48,634 nucleotides of DNA from Spirogloea muscicola (GCA_009602725.1 WELB01000008.1:1320063-1368696); one strand, 5' to 3'. Shown: positions 24,001 through 35,760, counted from the stretch's first letter. Notes: generated by a model not told the origin, from the letters alone. Program-made: numbers and translations.

Positions 24001-26078
24001 TCTAGCCTTGAAGTTGAGGTCATACACATGTTACCTCTCTCCGATTCAAGCCTTGAAATTGCAGCACTAGCTGCTGAAGGTCTTTGGTTCTCTCATGCTG
24101 CTCCTGAAGCTGCTGATTTGGTGAGCATGTTTCTAGAAGCCTGATTCAAGCTGGACTACAAGAATGTCACTATGTTTTCCGCAGTCACATTCCCATCTTG
24201 CTGGCTACGCTGCTGCAGATCTTCGAGACAGGTCTGCGGCGCTGGCAGAGGTGGAGCGTGCCAGGGACGAGCTTCATGCCAGCATGTCGTCTCTTCGGGC
24301 AGCCCTGCAGGAGAAGGACCAGTCAGTCGTCCAGGCTACATCTCAGCGTGTCAGAGCAATCGAGATGCTTGACGCAGCAAACAGCGAGGTCGAGGCGATG
24401 CAGAGGCAGTCCGAGGAGGCGGTAGCTGTTGCCGAGAGCCTGCAGGAGGAGAATACTGCTTTCCAGGCCCGTGTCCAGGCCTTGGAGCTGGAGCTCAGGA
24501 GCCTGCCGGCAAGCAATATGGCAAGGGAGGCAGTGCCTGCGAAGGAGTCGGACATGGTGGGCAAGGCCGTCGAGAGGGAAGGGGAAGCCAGCAGGAGCTG
24601 GCAAGAACTTCACACGGCAGGGGGGGAGGCCAGGGAGGCCGTGGGCGGTGCAGACGAGCGACAGCATCAAGTGCATGACTTGCTGGCGGAGGTGGAGAGG
24701 TGGCGGTCCACTGCACAGGTGCGCATAGCTTCTACTAGGATAGATTCTATTTTCAACGGGCAGTACTCAATCTGCTATCTCAATTTTTCCAGATCCCTGT
24801 TGCAGGAGGTCTTCAGCCTACACCCTGCAATATACCAAAGTTGTCATGTCATTACATTCTTATTGTGCTTTGCTTGAGCAATTTTCACTTTTGGGGACGC
24901 AGAGTCAGGAAGAGGAGTCAGAGGAGCTGCGCAAGGAGATGGAAGGTGTGCTGAGAGAAGCAGAGAGCTGGCGTGCGCTGACTGAGGAGCGACAGCTGGA
25001 GGTTGCAGAAGTACGGCAGAAGCTGCAGGTTGCTTTGGAGCAAGCACAGATGCTCAAGGAGACTGTGGACGGGAACAGTGCTGCCCTGCTGCAGGGTGCA
25101 GTGGAGAGGAAGTCCGAGGCCACATCACGCGAGATGGAAGACATGGTGAGTTGTCTTTAAATTCATGACGATTCTCCCACAGGAGTACGAATTGTATTAC
25201 TATTAGTTGACACTCCTTTGTTGCAAGATCAGTCAGTTACTACCAGCCAGGAGGACCATGTATACCTGCTGCTGATCGTGTTTCATACTCAGTGTGACTA
25301 ACAGTTGCTACTACCCACTGATACACAGATTTTGCCGTGCATTCCTGGCCAGCAGAGAAGGAAGGACTCGAGGAGGGCTCCTGCACCTGCCATCCCTTCT
25401 CCACCTATCTTGCGGAAGTCCCCGTCATTGTTGTCCTATGATATTGAAGCTGCACAAGCGTCACAACGATCTGAGGATGATGAGGATGAAGGTGTGGCAC
25501 CTTTTCTGAGAAGAGTGCTGAGTCGTGGACCCCAGCTCATGACCATTGTATGCTGGTACTCCTGACTCCTACATGCACTTGAAGTAGAGATCCCGCTTTG
25601 ACAAAAAGTTGACACGATCGACACCCTGGTGCAGTTCGTGGTTTCAAATTGGTGCACTTGAAGTCCCAACACCTGCCTGGCTTCTTGCGGCCGTCCGTGA
25701 ACGGCATAGACAAACTCTGGTAAGCAACAATAGCAAGTTTCTGCGACTAGGCAACTCGTTGCGCGTGCCGCTTTGACATTGCTGGTTGTTGATGCAGCCC
25801 CAGCGCACAGTGTGGGCAGCTTTGCCCTGGCAGAGGCACCCTTGCAAGCAACATAGATACTGCAGCTGCAATGCTTCTGTCATCCAAAGACCGTACAGCA
25901 TATTCTGAAAGGCTGGTTGCCTGTCTGACCTGTAAGAGTCACTCTTTGTGCGCTCTTTTGCAGCCTGTCGGCTGGCAGGTATCTTATGGGCCACCCTGCA
26001 GCCCGCCTGGCCCTGACATTTTACTGGCTGGCTCTTCATGCCCTCCTGGCTGCCATGCTCTCCACGGTGCGTGTCTAG
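15099..26078 (+). CDS. giant tail-anchored coiled-coil golgin, TNO1-like
   Basis: Twelve exons are inferred: 15099-15143, 15376-16548, 16718-19471, 19697-20119, 20498-20920, 21243-21677, 21927-23973, 24219-24718, 24903-25145, 25329-25547, about 25635/25664-25719 and 25964-26078. They encode roughly 2,800 aa. A basic N-terminus (EDLRAAGKKRLEAFRKKKAG) precedes an acidic, Pro/Ala-rich disordered stretch (to about residue 406). Then come over 2,000 residues of Glu/Ala/Leu/Lys coiled coil. The C-terminus is one membrane segment (RLALTFYWLALHALLAAML) whose Tyr-x4-His spacing matches CASP, golgin-84 and the plant TGN protein TNO1. Three REKL-x2-A-x-(R/K)KG motifs are also typical of TNO1-type proteins. 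By family, it tethers vesicles at the Golgi/TGN. The start of exon 11 is uncertain: two acceptors with different phases are possible. Exons 4-6 are tandem duplicates. Confidence 0.85.
19081..21677 (+). repeat. four tandem coiled-coil modules, three of them single exons
   Basis: The 3' end of exon 3 (about 19081-19471) and exons 4, 5 and 6 encode the same module of about 130-145 residues. Shared landmarks, in order, are an opening Leu-Arg-x-x-Glu/Asp-Leu stretch, a GQG(D/E)A-like segment, HNKDEEF or similar, EEQLS, AAKEASL, ELQS(R/K/Q)C, EGLL-like, KEAS and a closing LGDVQ-like end right at the splice donor. Exons 4 and 5 are both exactly 423 nt and exon 6 is 435 nt. All are bounded by phase-0 introns, so they can be gained or lost without shifting the frame. 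Confidence 0.85.
23972..24061 (+). repeat. 45-bp tandem duplication spanning a splice donor
   Basis: Two adjacent 45-bp copies (23972-24016 and 24017-24061) both begin AGGTCATACACATG and both end near CCTTGAA(G/A)TTG. The first copy contains the donor of exon 7 (GT at 23974). The second carries an identical AG/GT 45 bp later, after an in-frame TAG, so only the first donor can give the full protein. Confidence 0.85.
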
Positions 26079-27111
26079 CCCACAGGTAAGGTCAGTGCCT
26101 TGTCTCTCCAAGACAATCTCAGTATCACAGCAGCTATGACTGTGAGGTCCTTCGAATTGACAAGTCAATTCGAGCTGCCAAATTTCCATTGTTGCAAATG
26201 AAGGCAACGTATTTGTGGTCAGCAAGACTTGCTGATATCATCTACGCCATGTAGTGAGTCAATGTCGAACTGGTTCATCGCTGTAACCTAGGCCCTTGCA
26301 TTGATGGCTTATGCTTTTGTTTGTGATGATGATAGAGACGGTGACGACCAACCTCAGCTTGTCCACAATTTTGGACCTGAACGCGTCTTTTCGGGGCTCT
26401 CTCGCCTTTGTGATATATGCCATTCTTTTTTCTGGTATTGACTGCCTTGGTGGCAGCCCAGAATGACCAACCGGAGAATTCAAGCATCAGCTCTGCAGAG
26501 ATGCAATTGTTGCGGATTGTGTGCTGGCCTTTACTGTGCATTTCCGACGAGACCCAGGACTTAGAGGGAGCACGAGATTGAGGGTGGGGTGAAATGAGGG
26601 ATAAATAGCGGACAATTGTGAAGCTTCTCAGGCGCAATGATGCTAACTATAGCCAGAAAGCGTTCGTCTCGCCTTCGTCACTTTCTAGCAAGCTTCTACT
26701 CCTGTGCACCTCGGGCAGCGTGCCATCGGACGCGTCGCTTGGTGGCACCAGCCCACCAGCTTTTCTCCGCTTGCTCGCCCGCTTGCTCCTCAAGTCCCCA
26801 TCTCGCCTCGCTCCTCTTCTCAGCCGCTCCAAAACTGTGGTGATGTTCCTGTCCAGTGTGATGTTCCCGCCTGCTCGACGCACTCCTGTGCCCTTTCCAC
26901 CGAGGTTCCTCGGGTTCTCCTGGCACAGGCAGTCTGGCAGGGGGTTCGTGTAGAACGCCTCCTCTGTCCTCGGCCGCTCTTTCCCCCGTGTTCCTGGGGC
27001 TGGCCCCTTCCTTTCCCTTGGAGCCCCTTGCCTTAGAGCAGAAACAGAAGGTAGCAACTAAATCAGGTCCAAGGGCTCTACTCAAGACGATTAGCATTGG
27101 CAGTACAGCAA
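26079..27111. other. intergenic region between two convergent genes
   Basis: About 1 kb lies between the golgin stop and the O-fucosyltransferase stop. It is pyrimidine-rich on the plus strand around 26690-26960. Open frames there lack domain character. A TGTAA at 26282-26286 could end the golgin transcript. Confidence 0.5.
26282..26286 (+). terminator. possible TGTAA polyadenylation signal for the golgin gene
   Basis: TGTAA lies about 205 bases after the golgin stop codon. It fits the chlorophyte signal and a typical 3' UTR length, but is a short motif. Confidence 0.3.
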
Positions 27112-30100
27112 TTATCCCGATGCAGTAGAGCTGGCCAAGTAGCGACTGCAATCAACGAGGTGGAGGCTCTTTGGGCATGCAAGCGAGCTATGTCTAAGAC
27201 ATCTTAAGTTTGCTTACCTGTGCATGTGGATCAGTGACACAGCCTCATTGAACTCCTTGCCTGGGGAAATTTCCCCCCTCTCCATCTTGTCAAAGAGAGC
27301 CACAAGCTCCTTCCTGGTTGCGTACCACACTCGACCATGTTACGTCACGTGACAACTGCTCTTAGCTTATCCTCACATCGGGCCCAAATAATGGGATGTA
27401 TTTGAAAGCCAGTGCATAAATATTGGCATGAAATGCCAACTCCAGCTCTTTCTTACCTATCTGGGATGATTGTCTTCCGATGACCTAGAAACCTACGATG
27501 ACCTTCCACGGCCCGAGCCATGTTGCCTGAGTAAGTTGGCACAAAGAGATCACTCTCCACTGAGGCTATGTAGTCTAAGGCAGCCATTTGGCTTCTGTGG
27601 TCCACAAATGGTGCAAGCTCCTCTACTGTGAGCAGTGTCTCCTGCACAGCAACCACAAAAATTGAGCTGCTGCCAGGAATTCAAGCTGTAGAGAGGCAAA
27701 GCGAGGGCCGGCTGGCTGGACGAAATGTTTCTTTGGCGACAGCAAAGTAACATCTGCTTCATATGCTGTGCATGCTAAGTGAAGGACATTTGAGTACCAG
27801 TGAGCGTGGCTTATGGCTTAGCCATTATAAAGCTAGACAGTTGAAAACCTGCAAGGGACCAGCTAACTCAAGAGTATTGCGCCTTCTTGTGACAAGGCGA
27901 GAGAGCATCTGCAAAGAGCTTCTATGAGTGTCCATGAGCTCACCTTGCGAACTATGAGCGGGAAGAAGTGTCGGAAATCGGCCATCCGAACCTCTCCACC
28001 GTAGATTTCTCCGGAAGCTATGTAAATCAAAGTTGTGTTGAGGAAGCCCATGGAGTGCAGAAGCATTCCTATCTCTTTGGGGGTTAAGGGGCAGAACCCG
28101 TGTGCTCGTTGAATTGTTGGGTCAATCTCCTTAACTCTCCAGTGCTTTGTCTTCATCCTGCATTATGCCGATTCGCACTTTTGCTCCGTGTCATCTGCCG
28201 TCGGGAGCATTAAGTGCTTGTCCTCCAAGACATCTAGAGTATCATGACACTCTAGGTGATCACTGCAATAGTGGTGCTCAGAATTTATCCGTAAGACTTA
28301 AAATCAATCATCTCACCTAATAGCAGTGAGCTCGTCAGCCTCCTCCTTTGACAGGCCGTGGTAGCAGCCGCTGAAAGCAAGCATGTCCATCTCATAGCGC
28401 AGATGAAGAGCAATGTAGGGACCCTGCTTTTGCATTCGCTTCACCAGCTCCTGCATTTGTCCAAGCCAGTACATAATCACTTCCACTGTAGTACATATGC
28501 TGGAGCATACACTCCCAGACACGGGAGAATCCATGTCCTACTCTTTTGAGCTTCAAAATTGCTTGAAATGTAGCAACGGTGACGGAGCTCCAATGCTCCA
28601 GCTTGTCTACAAGTACCTTCCCCATCATTTCAATATGTGGTGCAAAGCGCAAGGCATCATAATGCACACGGCAGCGAAGCTTCTGGATGTCCGTGGGGAG
28701 CTCATTGTTAGCAAGGCGAGAATCTGATTTCATTGCTCGAATGACCTGCAAAAGCAATGACGCTGCACAGTTCAGCTTCATCAAACCAAAAATCTGCTGC
28801 TATCTGAAGCAAGTGTAGAGGCCAGCCAATTTTGGACAAAAATGGGCAGAGGGGTACTTATGTGCCGTGCTGTATATATATATAGAGGACGCGGGTGCTG
28901 ACAAACAGGAAGCATCTCCAAAGATCAGCCTCAAAAATGAGTAGCTACTGAATGTTCCGCAGTCTCTTAAATAGCAAGTCTCTTAACATATAGATTTCCA
29001 TTTTGCGAGGGTAAAAGCTTGCCTTGTACGAGTGCCACAGCTTGGCAATGTCCTCGTTGTAATAGCTGTAAGGCGACCAGGACCTGAAGAACTTGCGGGC
29101 CTCCGCAGCATAGCGGTACTGCTTGGGCAGATGCTGCAGGACTGGCACATCATCCTTCAGAGCCTCGATGAAGTACTCCAAATCAAAGATGTCAGAAAAG
29201 TTGCTGCACACAGTGCAAGTGGAGGCACATGCCGCTGTCACAGAAGGGCCATATTATTGGCACAAACCAGCAATGTGTAAAACCAACACTGGGTGGGCAT
29301 AGATCACCAGCACTCTCGTTCATGCCTGTCAAATTGTGGATGAAACATCTGCAATAAGAGCGTCTTGGAGATTCTGGGTGAGGCAGCACCTGTTATCTTG
29401 CCAGAAGGAGCCCTTGTCGAGTTCGGGCACAATCAGTGTTGCATTCAAGATTCTTGCAACAGCCACCATGTCGCAGATCTTGAAGCGCAGAGAGGAGAGC
29501 AGAGAACTTAGTCTAGTCAGCAAGCCAGGCCAAACTGAACCAGAAAAGTGCAGAGAGAAAGATGACTATGACATCACACTGTAGGTATGGCAGAGTATTT
29601 TCTACATGGCCTTGTTATCGAATCATCATCTGCATGATCGAGAGTTTGCAGAGCCTGCAGTAGTATTCTGGCAGTAGACAGGTCGAGGTTGGTGTGCACT
29701 CCAGTGATGCCAGAGCTGCAGCAGGTCAGAGAATTGCCGATCTCACCCCAGCACGCATCTGATTGAGACCACCATTAGCATACACGCGCAGGAAGCCTCG
29801 GGTCGCTTTGCTCGCCGCTGTGCACGCAGACACTCAACAATGAGCACATGCACCGGCAAAGTGGAGAAAGCAGCAGTTGACACCCAGCGACATCTGCTAC
29901 AGCGAGCGCTTCTCAGACAAGGACTTTGCAAAGGCCTTGTCTTCCCCTGGCACTCCGCTTTCCACACTTCAACAGTACCTCACCGGCCTCCTGGCCCTCT
30001 CTCCTTCATCCCTGCTCTCCCTCTCCTCTCCCACCCTCCCACCACCTCACAGCAGTCTCCTTTGACCCATTCCCTGCCCCGTTGTCTTTCACTCTACCTT

Positions 30101-31323
30101 CATTTCCTGCTGGCATGCATACTCAACTTCCCATCTCACAACACCTGCCTCGAGCAGGTGCATTTCAGTGAGCCTATTGTTAAGGATGTCAGCAGTTCAC
30201 TGAGACCGTGTACGTGAGCAAGCAGCTATACAAGGACAAGGTCACCTGTAAACTCGCTGCTAGGATCGATGCAGGGCTTGTAACCTCTGTCGGGAGGCTT
30301 CTTCCACAGCTTTGCAAGCTTTACTTGCCGCTGCAAGACATATGACCAGCATATCAAGCACGTCAAGCTTCTGGGGGAGAAGGCAAGTACTGAACGCCAG
30401 TCCTTGCTTAAGACAGGCCCTTGCAGCTTCTGTTATTCACTTTGCCTGGGCTGATTATGAGGTGGCCCAGGTAGCAATACCTGCACTTCATTGCAGGTCT
30501 TGCGCGCCATTTCGAGGACAACCAGCAAGGAAGACCAACTATGGAACAATGCATTCGTTCCAAGCAATTATTTTAAGCAACTGAGCTGGTGCCCTTTCCC
30601 TTGATTGCAGCACAAAGCGTTATGCCACCAAAACTCACCCTCCGCAGCTCGGCAAGCTCCAGCTTCAACTTGGCGCTGAGCTTGGGGTTCCAGGGCTTGG
30701 GGATGACGGGAGGTGGGGGCGAGGGAGGGAGAAGCTCCAGCGGCAGGTCCATGTGGTCATCGTCCTGCTCCTCTGTTTCAACCTGCTCACGACGAGCCCA
30801 GCGGTCACTGAAGCAGAAGGAGGTCAGCTGCTCTAGGAAAGGACTTGACAGGATAAGGCCTTGCCCTGTCCACGTGACGAGTATGAGGCCCCATTGGCGG
30901 CTCGGAGCACCCAATTCAGCACCGAATGGAGTACGATTATGTATGTGAAGGCAAAACCTGCTCCTGCAAGCGGATATTCTAGACGCATCCGCAAGCGCCA
31001 GGAGAGGAGTGACTGCAGAGCAGGCCTGGACCTCAGTGACGGACACTGCTTGCCTAGCTGCCAAAGACTGCCTGTGGTGAGCTCACCCAGTCGTGGTGCT
31101 GGGTCACTCGGATGGCGTCAGAGGCGCCCTCTTGCTCGTACGGGCGGTCGCCGATGAGGCTGTTCAGGGCCGGCGCGATCTGGACGGCCAGCAGTGCGCA
31201 GACCGAGAGCCACATGCTGAGCCACAGGAAGCGGCCTGCCATGCTCGCCCGGCTTCGGCTACAGCGCCACTGCACAGGCGCAGGGAGGACGGGCGGGAGG
31301 GCCTCAGCACCAAGGGCGGCCAT
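27112..31323 (-). CDS. plant-type O-fucosyltransferase-family (DUF246/GT106) glycosyltransferase
   Basis: Twelve exons on the minus strand are inferred: 31323-31087, 30782-30639, 30330-30246, 29817-29747, 29478-29390, 29203-29023, 28745-28617, 28450-28317, 28157-27944, 27641-27457, 27313-27218 and 27145-27112, about 532 aa. A type II signal anchor near residues 30-50 ([16 protein letters not shown]) implies a Golgi lumenal enzyme. Family motifs appear in order: [104 protein letters not shown] and [16 protein letters not shown]. Members transfer fucose or rhamnose to proteins or pectin. The [12 protein letters not shown] form resembles the clade holding pectin rhamnosyltransferases, but the donor cannot be read here. 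The intron after 29023 has a GC donor. The acceptor of exon 2 is the least certain. Confidence 0.92.
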
Positions 31324-32587
31324 GCTCAGCGCAGGCAGTGCAGTGCAAGGCTGGGAGCGACGTATGACGGTGAGCCTGAGGAGACGGCTTGAGCGCTGCC
31401 GGCGCTTCCTGAAGCGCTCAGCGCCTTGGTCTGGCAGCCCTGTCGAGGCCCCTCGTCTTTGACGGCAAGCTGGACGCGCAGCGGCTGAGCAAATTCGCCC
31501 GAGGAGCGCAGGTACGAGAAGCAGCACTCACGTCCTTCCACATCAAGACGCGGAGTGTCGCAGCTGGCAGTGGCTATGATGGCGGCGGCCGCACGGCGGC
31601 CGCTGCTCCGGCTGCTTGCGCGGCAGCGAGGGGCGGCCACGGCCAGCCTTCCCGAGGGGGCAGCGGCGGCTGGCCGGCAGCCAGCGAGCCGCGTCAGGGG
31701 CCACGGCGTTCCCCGCCCCGAGTACCACGCGTGGCAGGCGCAGTCTCGGCTCGCCGCCNCCGCTGCCAGGGCCGCGGCGGCGGCGGGGGCGTGCGGGGCG
31801 CCGCGATTGGCGGCGGGGGGCCCGCGGGGCGGGGACAACGACGGTCAGTCGGCCCGTCTGGCTCTGACGGTAAAGCCCATTGGGTTTGCAGCCATTACCA
31901 GACGGCGGGAGAGCCGTTCCGTGTGCGGCCCGGCGCCGTCTCGAACAGCCTCGCCGGCCGTCTCGTCGCAACGGCGTGGAGGGTCCGACTACTGGCGGGG
32001 CACAAGCGGCCCCCGGCCGTCGCGACGCAGATGGGAGAAGCGCCCTTCGGCCCCGTCTGGCGTCGTCAAGCTTCCGCCGCTGCGCGAGGTGCCCCCGCTT
32101 TGAACTCTCTCCCGCGCACAGCCCGTTTCAAACCGGACCCTCCGCACACCAGCTGCCGCTTCTCCATGTGTCGTTTCCTCACCGTGATTAAGCTCCCCAG
32201 GGCCGCACGCAAGGCCACAGCAGCCATGGCCGCCGACAAGGCCACCTTTCCCGCGACCGCTACTGCCTGCCTGCGGCCTCCGGCAGCTCGGCCGACTGGC
32301 CTGCGCTGCTCGCCGTGCCTGCACTCTCCTCTGTGCACGCGCCCTGCCCTCGGCCCCCCCCCTCGCCTACCCACTTTCGACTTGTGGCTATGCCAGCAAG
32401 TGGAAAATGGGATGCAGCTTCGCCTGCTAAATGGCTCACTGTGCCTCAGGTTGCAGTGGCGGGTCAAGTCTGCTGATCAAGGAGAGTCCATCTGATACCA
32501 TTAGTGGTACCCGCATCCTATCAACTACGCGCTTAGTAGCAAAGAACTTGCATCTAATGTCGAACCAGCAAAAGCAACTCTAGTTTG
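31324..32587. other. GC-rich promoter region and intergenic stretch
   Basis: 31550-32110 is extremely CpG-rich and holds a single ambiguous base at 31759. It lies upstream of the O-fucosyltransferase start and is probably its promoter. A plus-strand open frame there (31555-32103) begins with an Arg/Ala-rich stretch like a targeting peptide but leads to no recognisable domain. 32110-32587 shows nothing distinctive. Confidence 0.45.
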
Positions 32588-32926
32588 TCACGAGGCAGCA
32601 ATGTAGACGATTCGAGAATACGATTCCGGCTCCTCTTCACCTTCCTGACAAAAGTCCCTTGCCTTGAAGTTGTAATCAGCCGAGATTGGTACGGAGCAAA
32701 AGGACCGACGATAATGGAACCAACACACGCGGCATATTGCAAGGTGTTGGTCTGCTAGATATCCTCCTCTTACCCCAGTGATTTGGCATGAGTCAACACG
32801 GAGGGTTACCCTATCAATGAAGAATTGCCAACCTTGAATTGTGAAGACTGGCAGTACCTCCCGTGTGCACTTAGAGCAAGCTGGATACACATCTGTCCAG
32901 TGATTGCATGAAATGCACCGCCGCAT
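32588..32926 (-). CDS. hypothetical 112-aa Cys-rich protein (doubtful)
   Basis: An ATG-initiated frame on the minus strand has two clusters that could bind zinc: CISC...CSKC near the N-terminus and CRVC...SFC in the middle. It ends in an acidic, Tyr-containing tail. I do not recognise the family. The frame stays open upstream of the ATG to 33019, so it could be an exon of a longer gene, or non-coding sequence within the 3' region downstream of the ClpF-like gene. GC is lower than in neighbouring coding exons. No splice-consistent partner exons were found. Confidence 0.25.
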   Translation of the reverse strand: MRRCISCNHWTDVYPACSKCTREVLPVFTIQGWQFFIDRVTLRVDSCQITGVRGGYLADQHLAICRVCWFHYRRSFCSVPISADYNFKARDFCQEGEEEPESYSRIVYIAAS

Positions 32927-33875
32927 TGGCACTGTTATCCTGCCCAATCTTACCTCGCCAGTCTTGACAAATTTAAGCAAGAGGTAAGGAATGCAACAGA
33001 CTGCCCTAAAGTGCAACATTCACACTTTGATATCATTGTTATGGTCATTAAGCTCTGCAGTATCACTTGACTTTTTTCTCGCAGATATCGACATTTAGCT
33101 GGGACCCGCAACGAATCAATGAAGAACTCAAGCAGCAGCAATTGAGCACCATAAGGTAGCATACCAGTCAAATCAACTGAAAATTGACTGAGAAACCCGA
33201 CAGCACTGAGGTGTATGACAAGTTCAAGCCATCACTATGACAAGTACAAGCCACCACCACCGCTCACTTGCATGCCTCCTCCCCCTTTGATTGCACGTTT
33301 TAGTATGAGCAAAAGTGCCTCTCAGGATTGCCTCTCTATGGTGATGTTCATGTACAAAGAGATATTTAAGCTAAGGCCCCTGGCACTGGACTGCAACAAG
33401 GGGGTACAGCATCTACTTGGCTTCTGACACTGCACATATTGGCCACCTTGCTCCAGCTCCTGGACTTAGTGTATGCGAAGGACACGGCGAATGAGGATTC
33501 TCACTGAAACTGACACTCTCCTCCTCAAAACACAGTGCTACTGACGACCTTGCAGCAACCAACTAGGCCTTTTTAGGGCGCATGACAACTGAACCAGGTT
33601 GCTAAGACCAAAAATGGTCTGCAACCCAAAAACACCTGCTTTTGGGAATATCCACCGGTGTTGAGTGTATAGATCTAAAATGTGCAATTTCACCAGTCAT
33701 CCGGATATACTTGGCGCAGCTTTGAACCCGGGACGTAGGTGCCATCTTGCAGACCAACAAAGAACTGCAGATATGGACCACATGAACAATCAGGGCAAAC
33801 AAATTGGTCGACAATGGCCACATGATGGACTCCAGAGTGCAGTGCTCGTAGAAGCAAAACACACGACTGGCCCCC
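32927..33875. other. stretch downstream of the ClpF-like gene
   Basis: This lies between the ClpF-like stop and the doubtful Cys-rich ORF. It is moderately AT-rich with only short, unconvincing open frames on both strands. The 3' UTR of the ClpF-like gene is expected here. No clear polyadenylation motif was found near the stop. Confidence 0.4.
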
Positions 33876-35570
33876 CTAGTAAGACTTCTTCCTGAGACCA
33901 GTGTTGAAGCTACCACTGAAGTTCAAAAGCAACAAGCCACATGCAAGATGACCCATGCTTACAATAACACACAAACATGGGTCTGCACAAGAAGTGAGGC
34001 AACTCACCCGGGTGATCCAAGGGTGCATCACAGGCCTGTTCGTCTTTTGGATGACAATATTCTCCTGGGCCACGTAGGTTGACATACCCCCCGGCCTGTC
34101 CCTTGTGTCAACAAGGACATGGTAGAAGGGCTGATTGGGCCCCTTGGGCAAGGCATCGATCTTCATGGCTTCCTGCCACTCCTGAGGAGCTGAGCACTCT
34201 GGATCATGGCCGTAGACAACTCCCCTGTAACCTGCAGTGTGGTGAGGAGAGTCAAGTCTCTTAGGGCTGAGTACTGAACTAGCACAACTGGATAGTTGGC
34301 AAAGGCAGCCTGACCATCAGCAGCAACCAGGACTACCTTGAGAGGAAAGCTCACAAAATGTCAGGTCCTGTCAATTCCTGCTGCAGCAGATATATTATCA
34401 CTGACTGCTTTGCTGGAAGCATGATGAATACACAGAGTGAAGACATGAACTGACTGAACCCAACTGACTGAACTGACTAAAGTCCACAGTAAGAGGACTG
34501 GCTTACCATATCTGCGGTGGATGATGACATCTCCCACCCTGAATGTCACCTGGGGCTTGACAGACAAATCCAAGACGCGCTTGCGAAATTGGAGGACGTT
34601 CAGAGCATCTCGTATCTGATAAGTCCAAAATACCACTGGTCAGTAGGCTTGCCAAGCGTCCCAGATGGCACATCAATGGTTGATGACACCGACATTGATC
34701 AAGGCACAATATGGGATGAGCAGCATGATGCTGCTTGTGCACACCACAGAATACTGATTAGCTCCACCACAATATGCAAAGAAGATTCCAAGGCTCACTT
34801 CCGCAGCTTCAGCGTATTGCTCCTTGGCGACAAAAACACGGAGGCGATCACGCATGTCATTGACCTCCTGCAGCAAGTTCCTATAAGATTCGGTGGTCTC
34901 AAGCACCTGCACGAGAACAGAATACAGGTGATGAAATCAAAGCTAATATCCACTTCATCATCTGTTCCCAAATAACCAGCAGCAAGCTGCAAGATGGGCG
35001 CCCATGCCCAGATTGTGAGCAACTAGCAACCCCACTGGCGCACAGCATTGTCATGCATCACGGATGTGACGTGGGTGGTGAGTCTGCTGTAGCCCGATGC
35101 TTTGTGCAGGAGTGATGCCATACTCCTGTGTGTGACAACACTGCAAAGCAGAATAGAATAACCGCTGCACAGGACTAGCAACCAAGCTGGCGGCACTGTC
35201 ACACCTGCCGTGCGTTCTTCTCCAGCAAGCACTCGTTGCCAAAGGAGTCGCGATAGTTGCTCAAGGGGTCCAGCACCTCCATCACCCAGCGCTTGTTCCT
35301 GGCAGCCCGGGCTCGCTTAGAGGCAGCCTGGCCGCTCGTCTTGGAAGATGCGCCGTCCAGCGCAGCCCTGTCTCCCAGCCACGGGCTGACCAGCATTGCC
35401 CCAGGCGCGACGGGCGCCCTGCTCTTGGCTCCCCGGGGCTGTGATGACGAGTGCACAATCAGCGGGCCAGCCGCCGCGCCGTCGTGGTGCTGGAGGACAG
35501 AGCTGCTGGAAGATAGAGCTGCGGACGGGAATGCGCATCGGAGGGGCAGCGCCGAGGTGAGGGCCGCCAT
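33876..35570 (-). CDS. ClpF-like plastid Clp-protease adaptor: transit peptide + UVR motif + YccV/HspQ-like domain
   Basis: Exons on the minus strand: 35570-35205, about 35125-35057, 34906-34799, 34615-34507, 34231-34008, a 20-nt microexon 33982-33963 and 33915-33876. The N-terminus (MAALTSALPLRC, then Ser/Ala-rich) looks like a plastid transit peptide. A UVR motif spans the third and fourth exons (AKEQYAEAAE joined to IRDALNVLQ). The YccV-like domain follows: VTFRVGDVIIHRRYGYRGVV, GHDPEC, QPFYHVLVD and YVAQENIV. This domain order matches Arabidopsis ClpF, which links the ClpS1 adaptor to the ClpC chaperone and helps deliver substrates. The second exon is the weakest: its 3' end seems to need a GC donor. 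The start at 35570 fits, and the gene is head-to-head with the proteasome gene. Confidence 0.8.
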
Positions 35571-35688
35571 GTCTCGAACGGAGGGCGAGCTTGATCGCAA
35601 GCCCCGGCCGCGCTAAGGCAAAGCTCGCCGCAACAACAGGGCCAAACGGCCCCTGCCGGCGCCGCCGCCGCGGTCGTCGCCGCTCCTG

Positions 35689-35760
35689 GCGCCGCGGCAC
35701 ACGCCGGGCGCGGCGGCGAGCGCNGCGCCGCGGCACACGCCGCGGCGCGGCGGCGAGCGG
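35689..35760. repeat. GC-rich tandem repeat (2 x about 36 bp) around an ambiguous base
   Basis: GCGCCGCGGCACACGCCG followed by a GCGCGGCGGCGAGCG-type segment occurs at 35689-35723 and again at 35725-35760, with the N at 35724 exactly at the junction. The true copy number may be larger if reads were collapsed here. Confidence 0.8.

Noticed and set aside
28870-28885. TATATATATATA run that looks like a TATA box.
   Set aside because: It lies within an intron of the O-fucosyltransferase-type gene with no start nearby; it is a short microsatellite.
31555-32103. Plus-strand ORF starting with an Arg/Ala-rich, targeting-peptide-like sequence.
   Set aside because: It lies in a CpG-rich promoter tract where all frames tend to be open, spans an ambiguous base, and leads to no recognisable domain or downstream exon.
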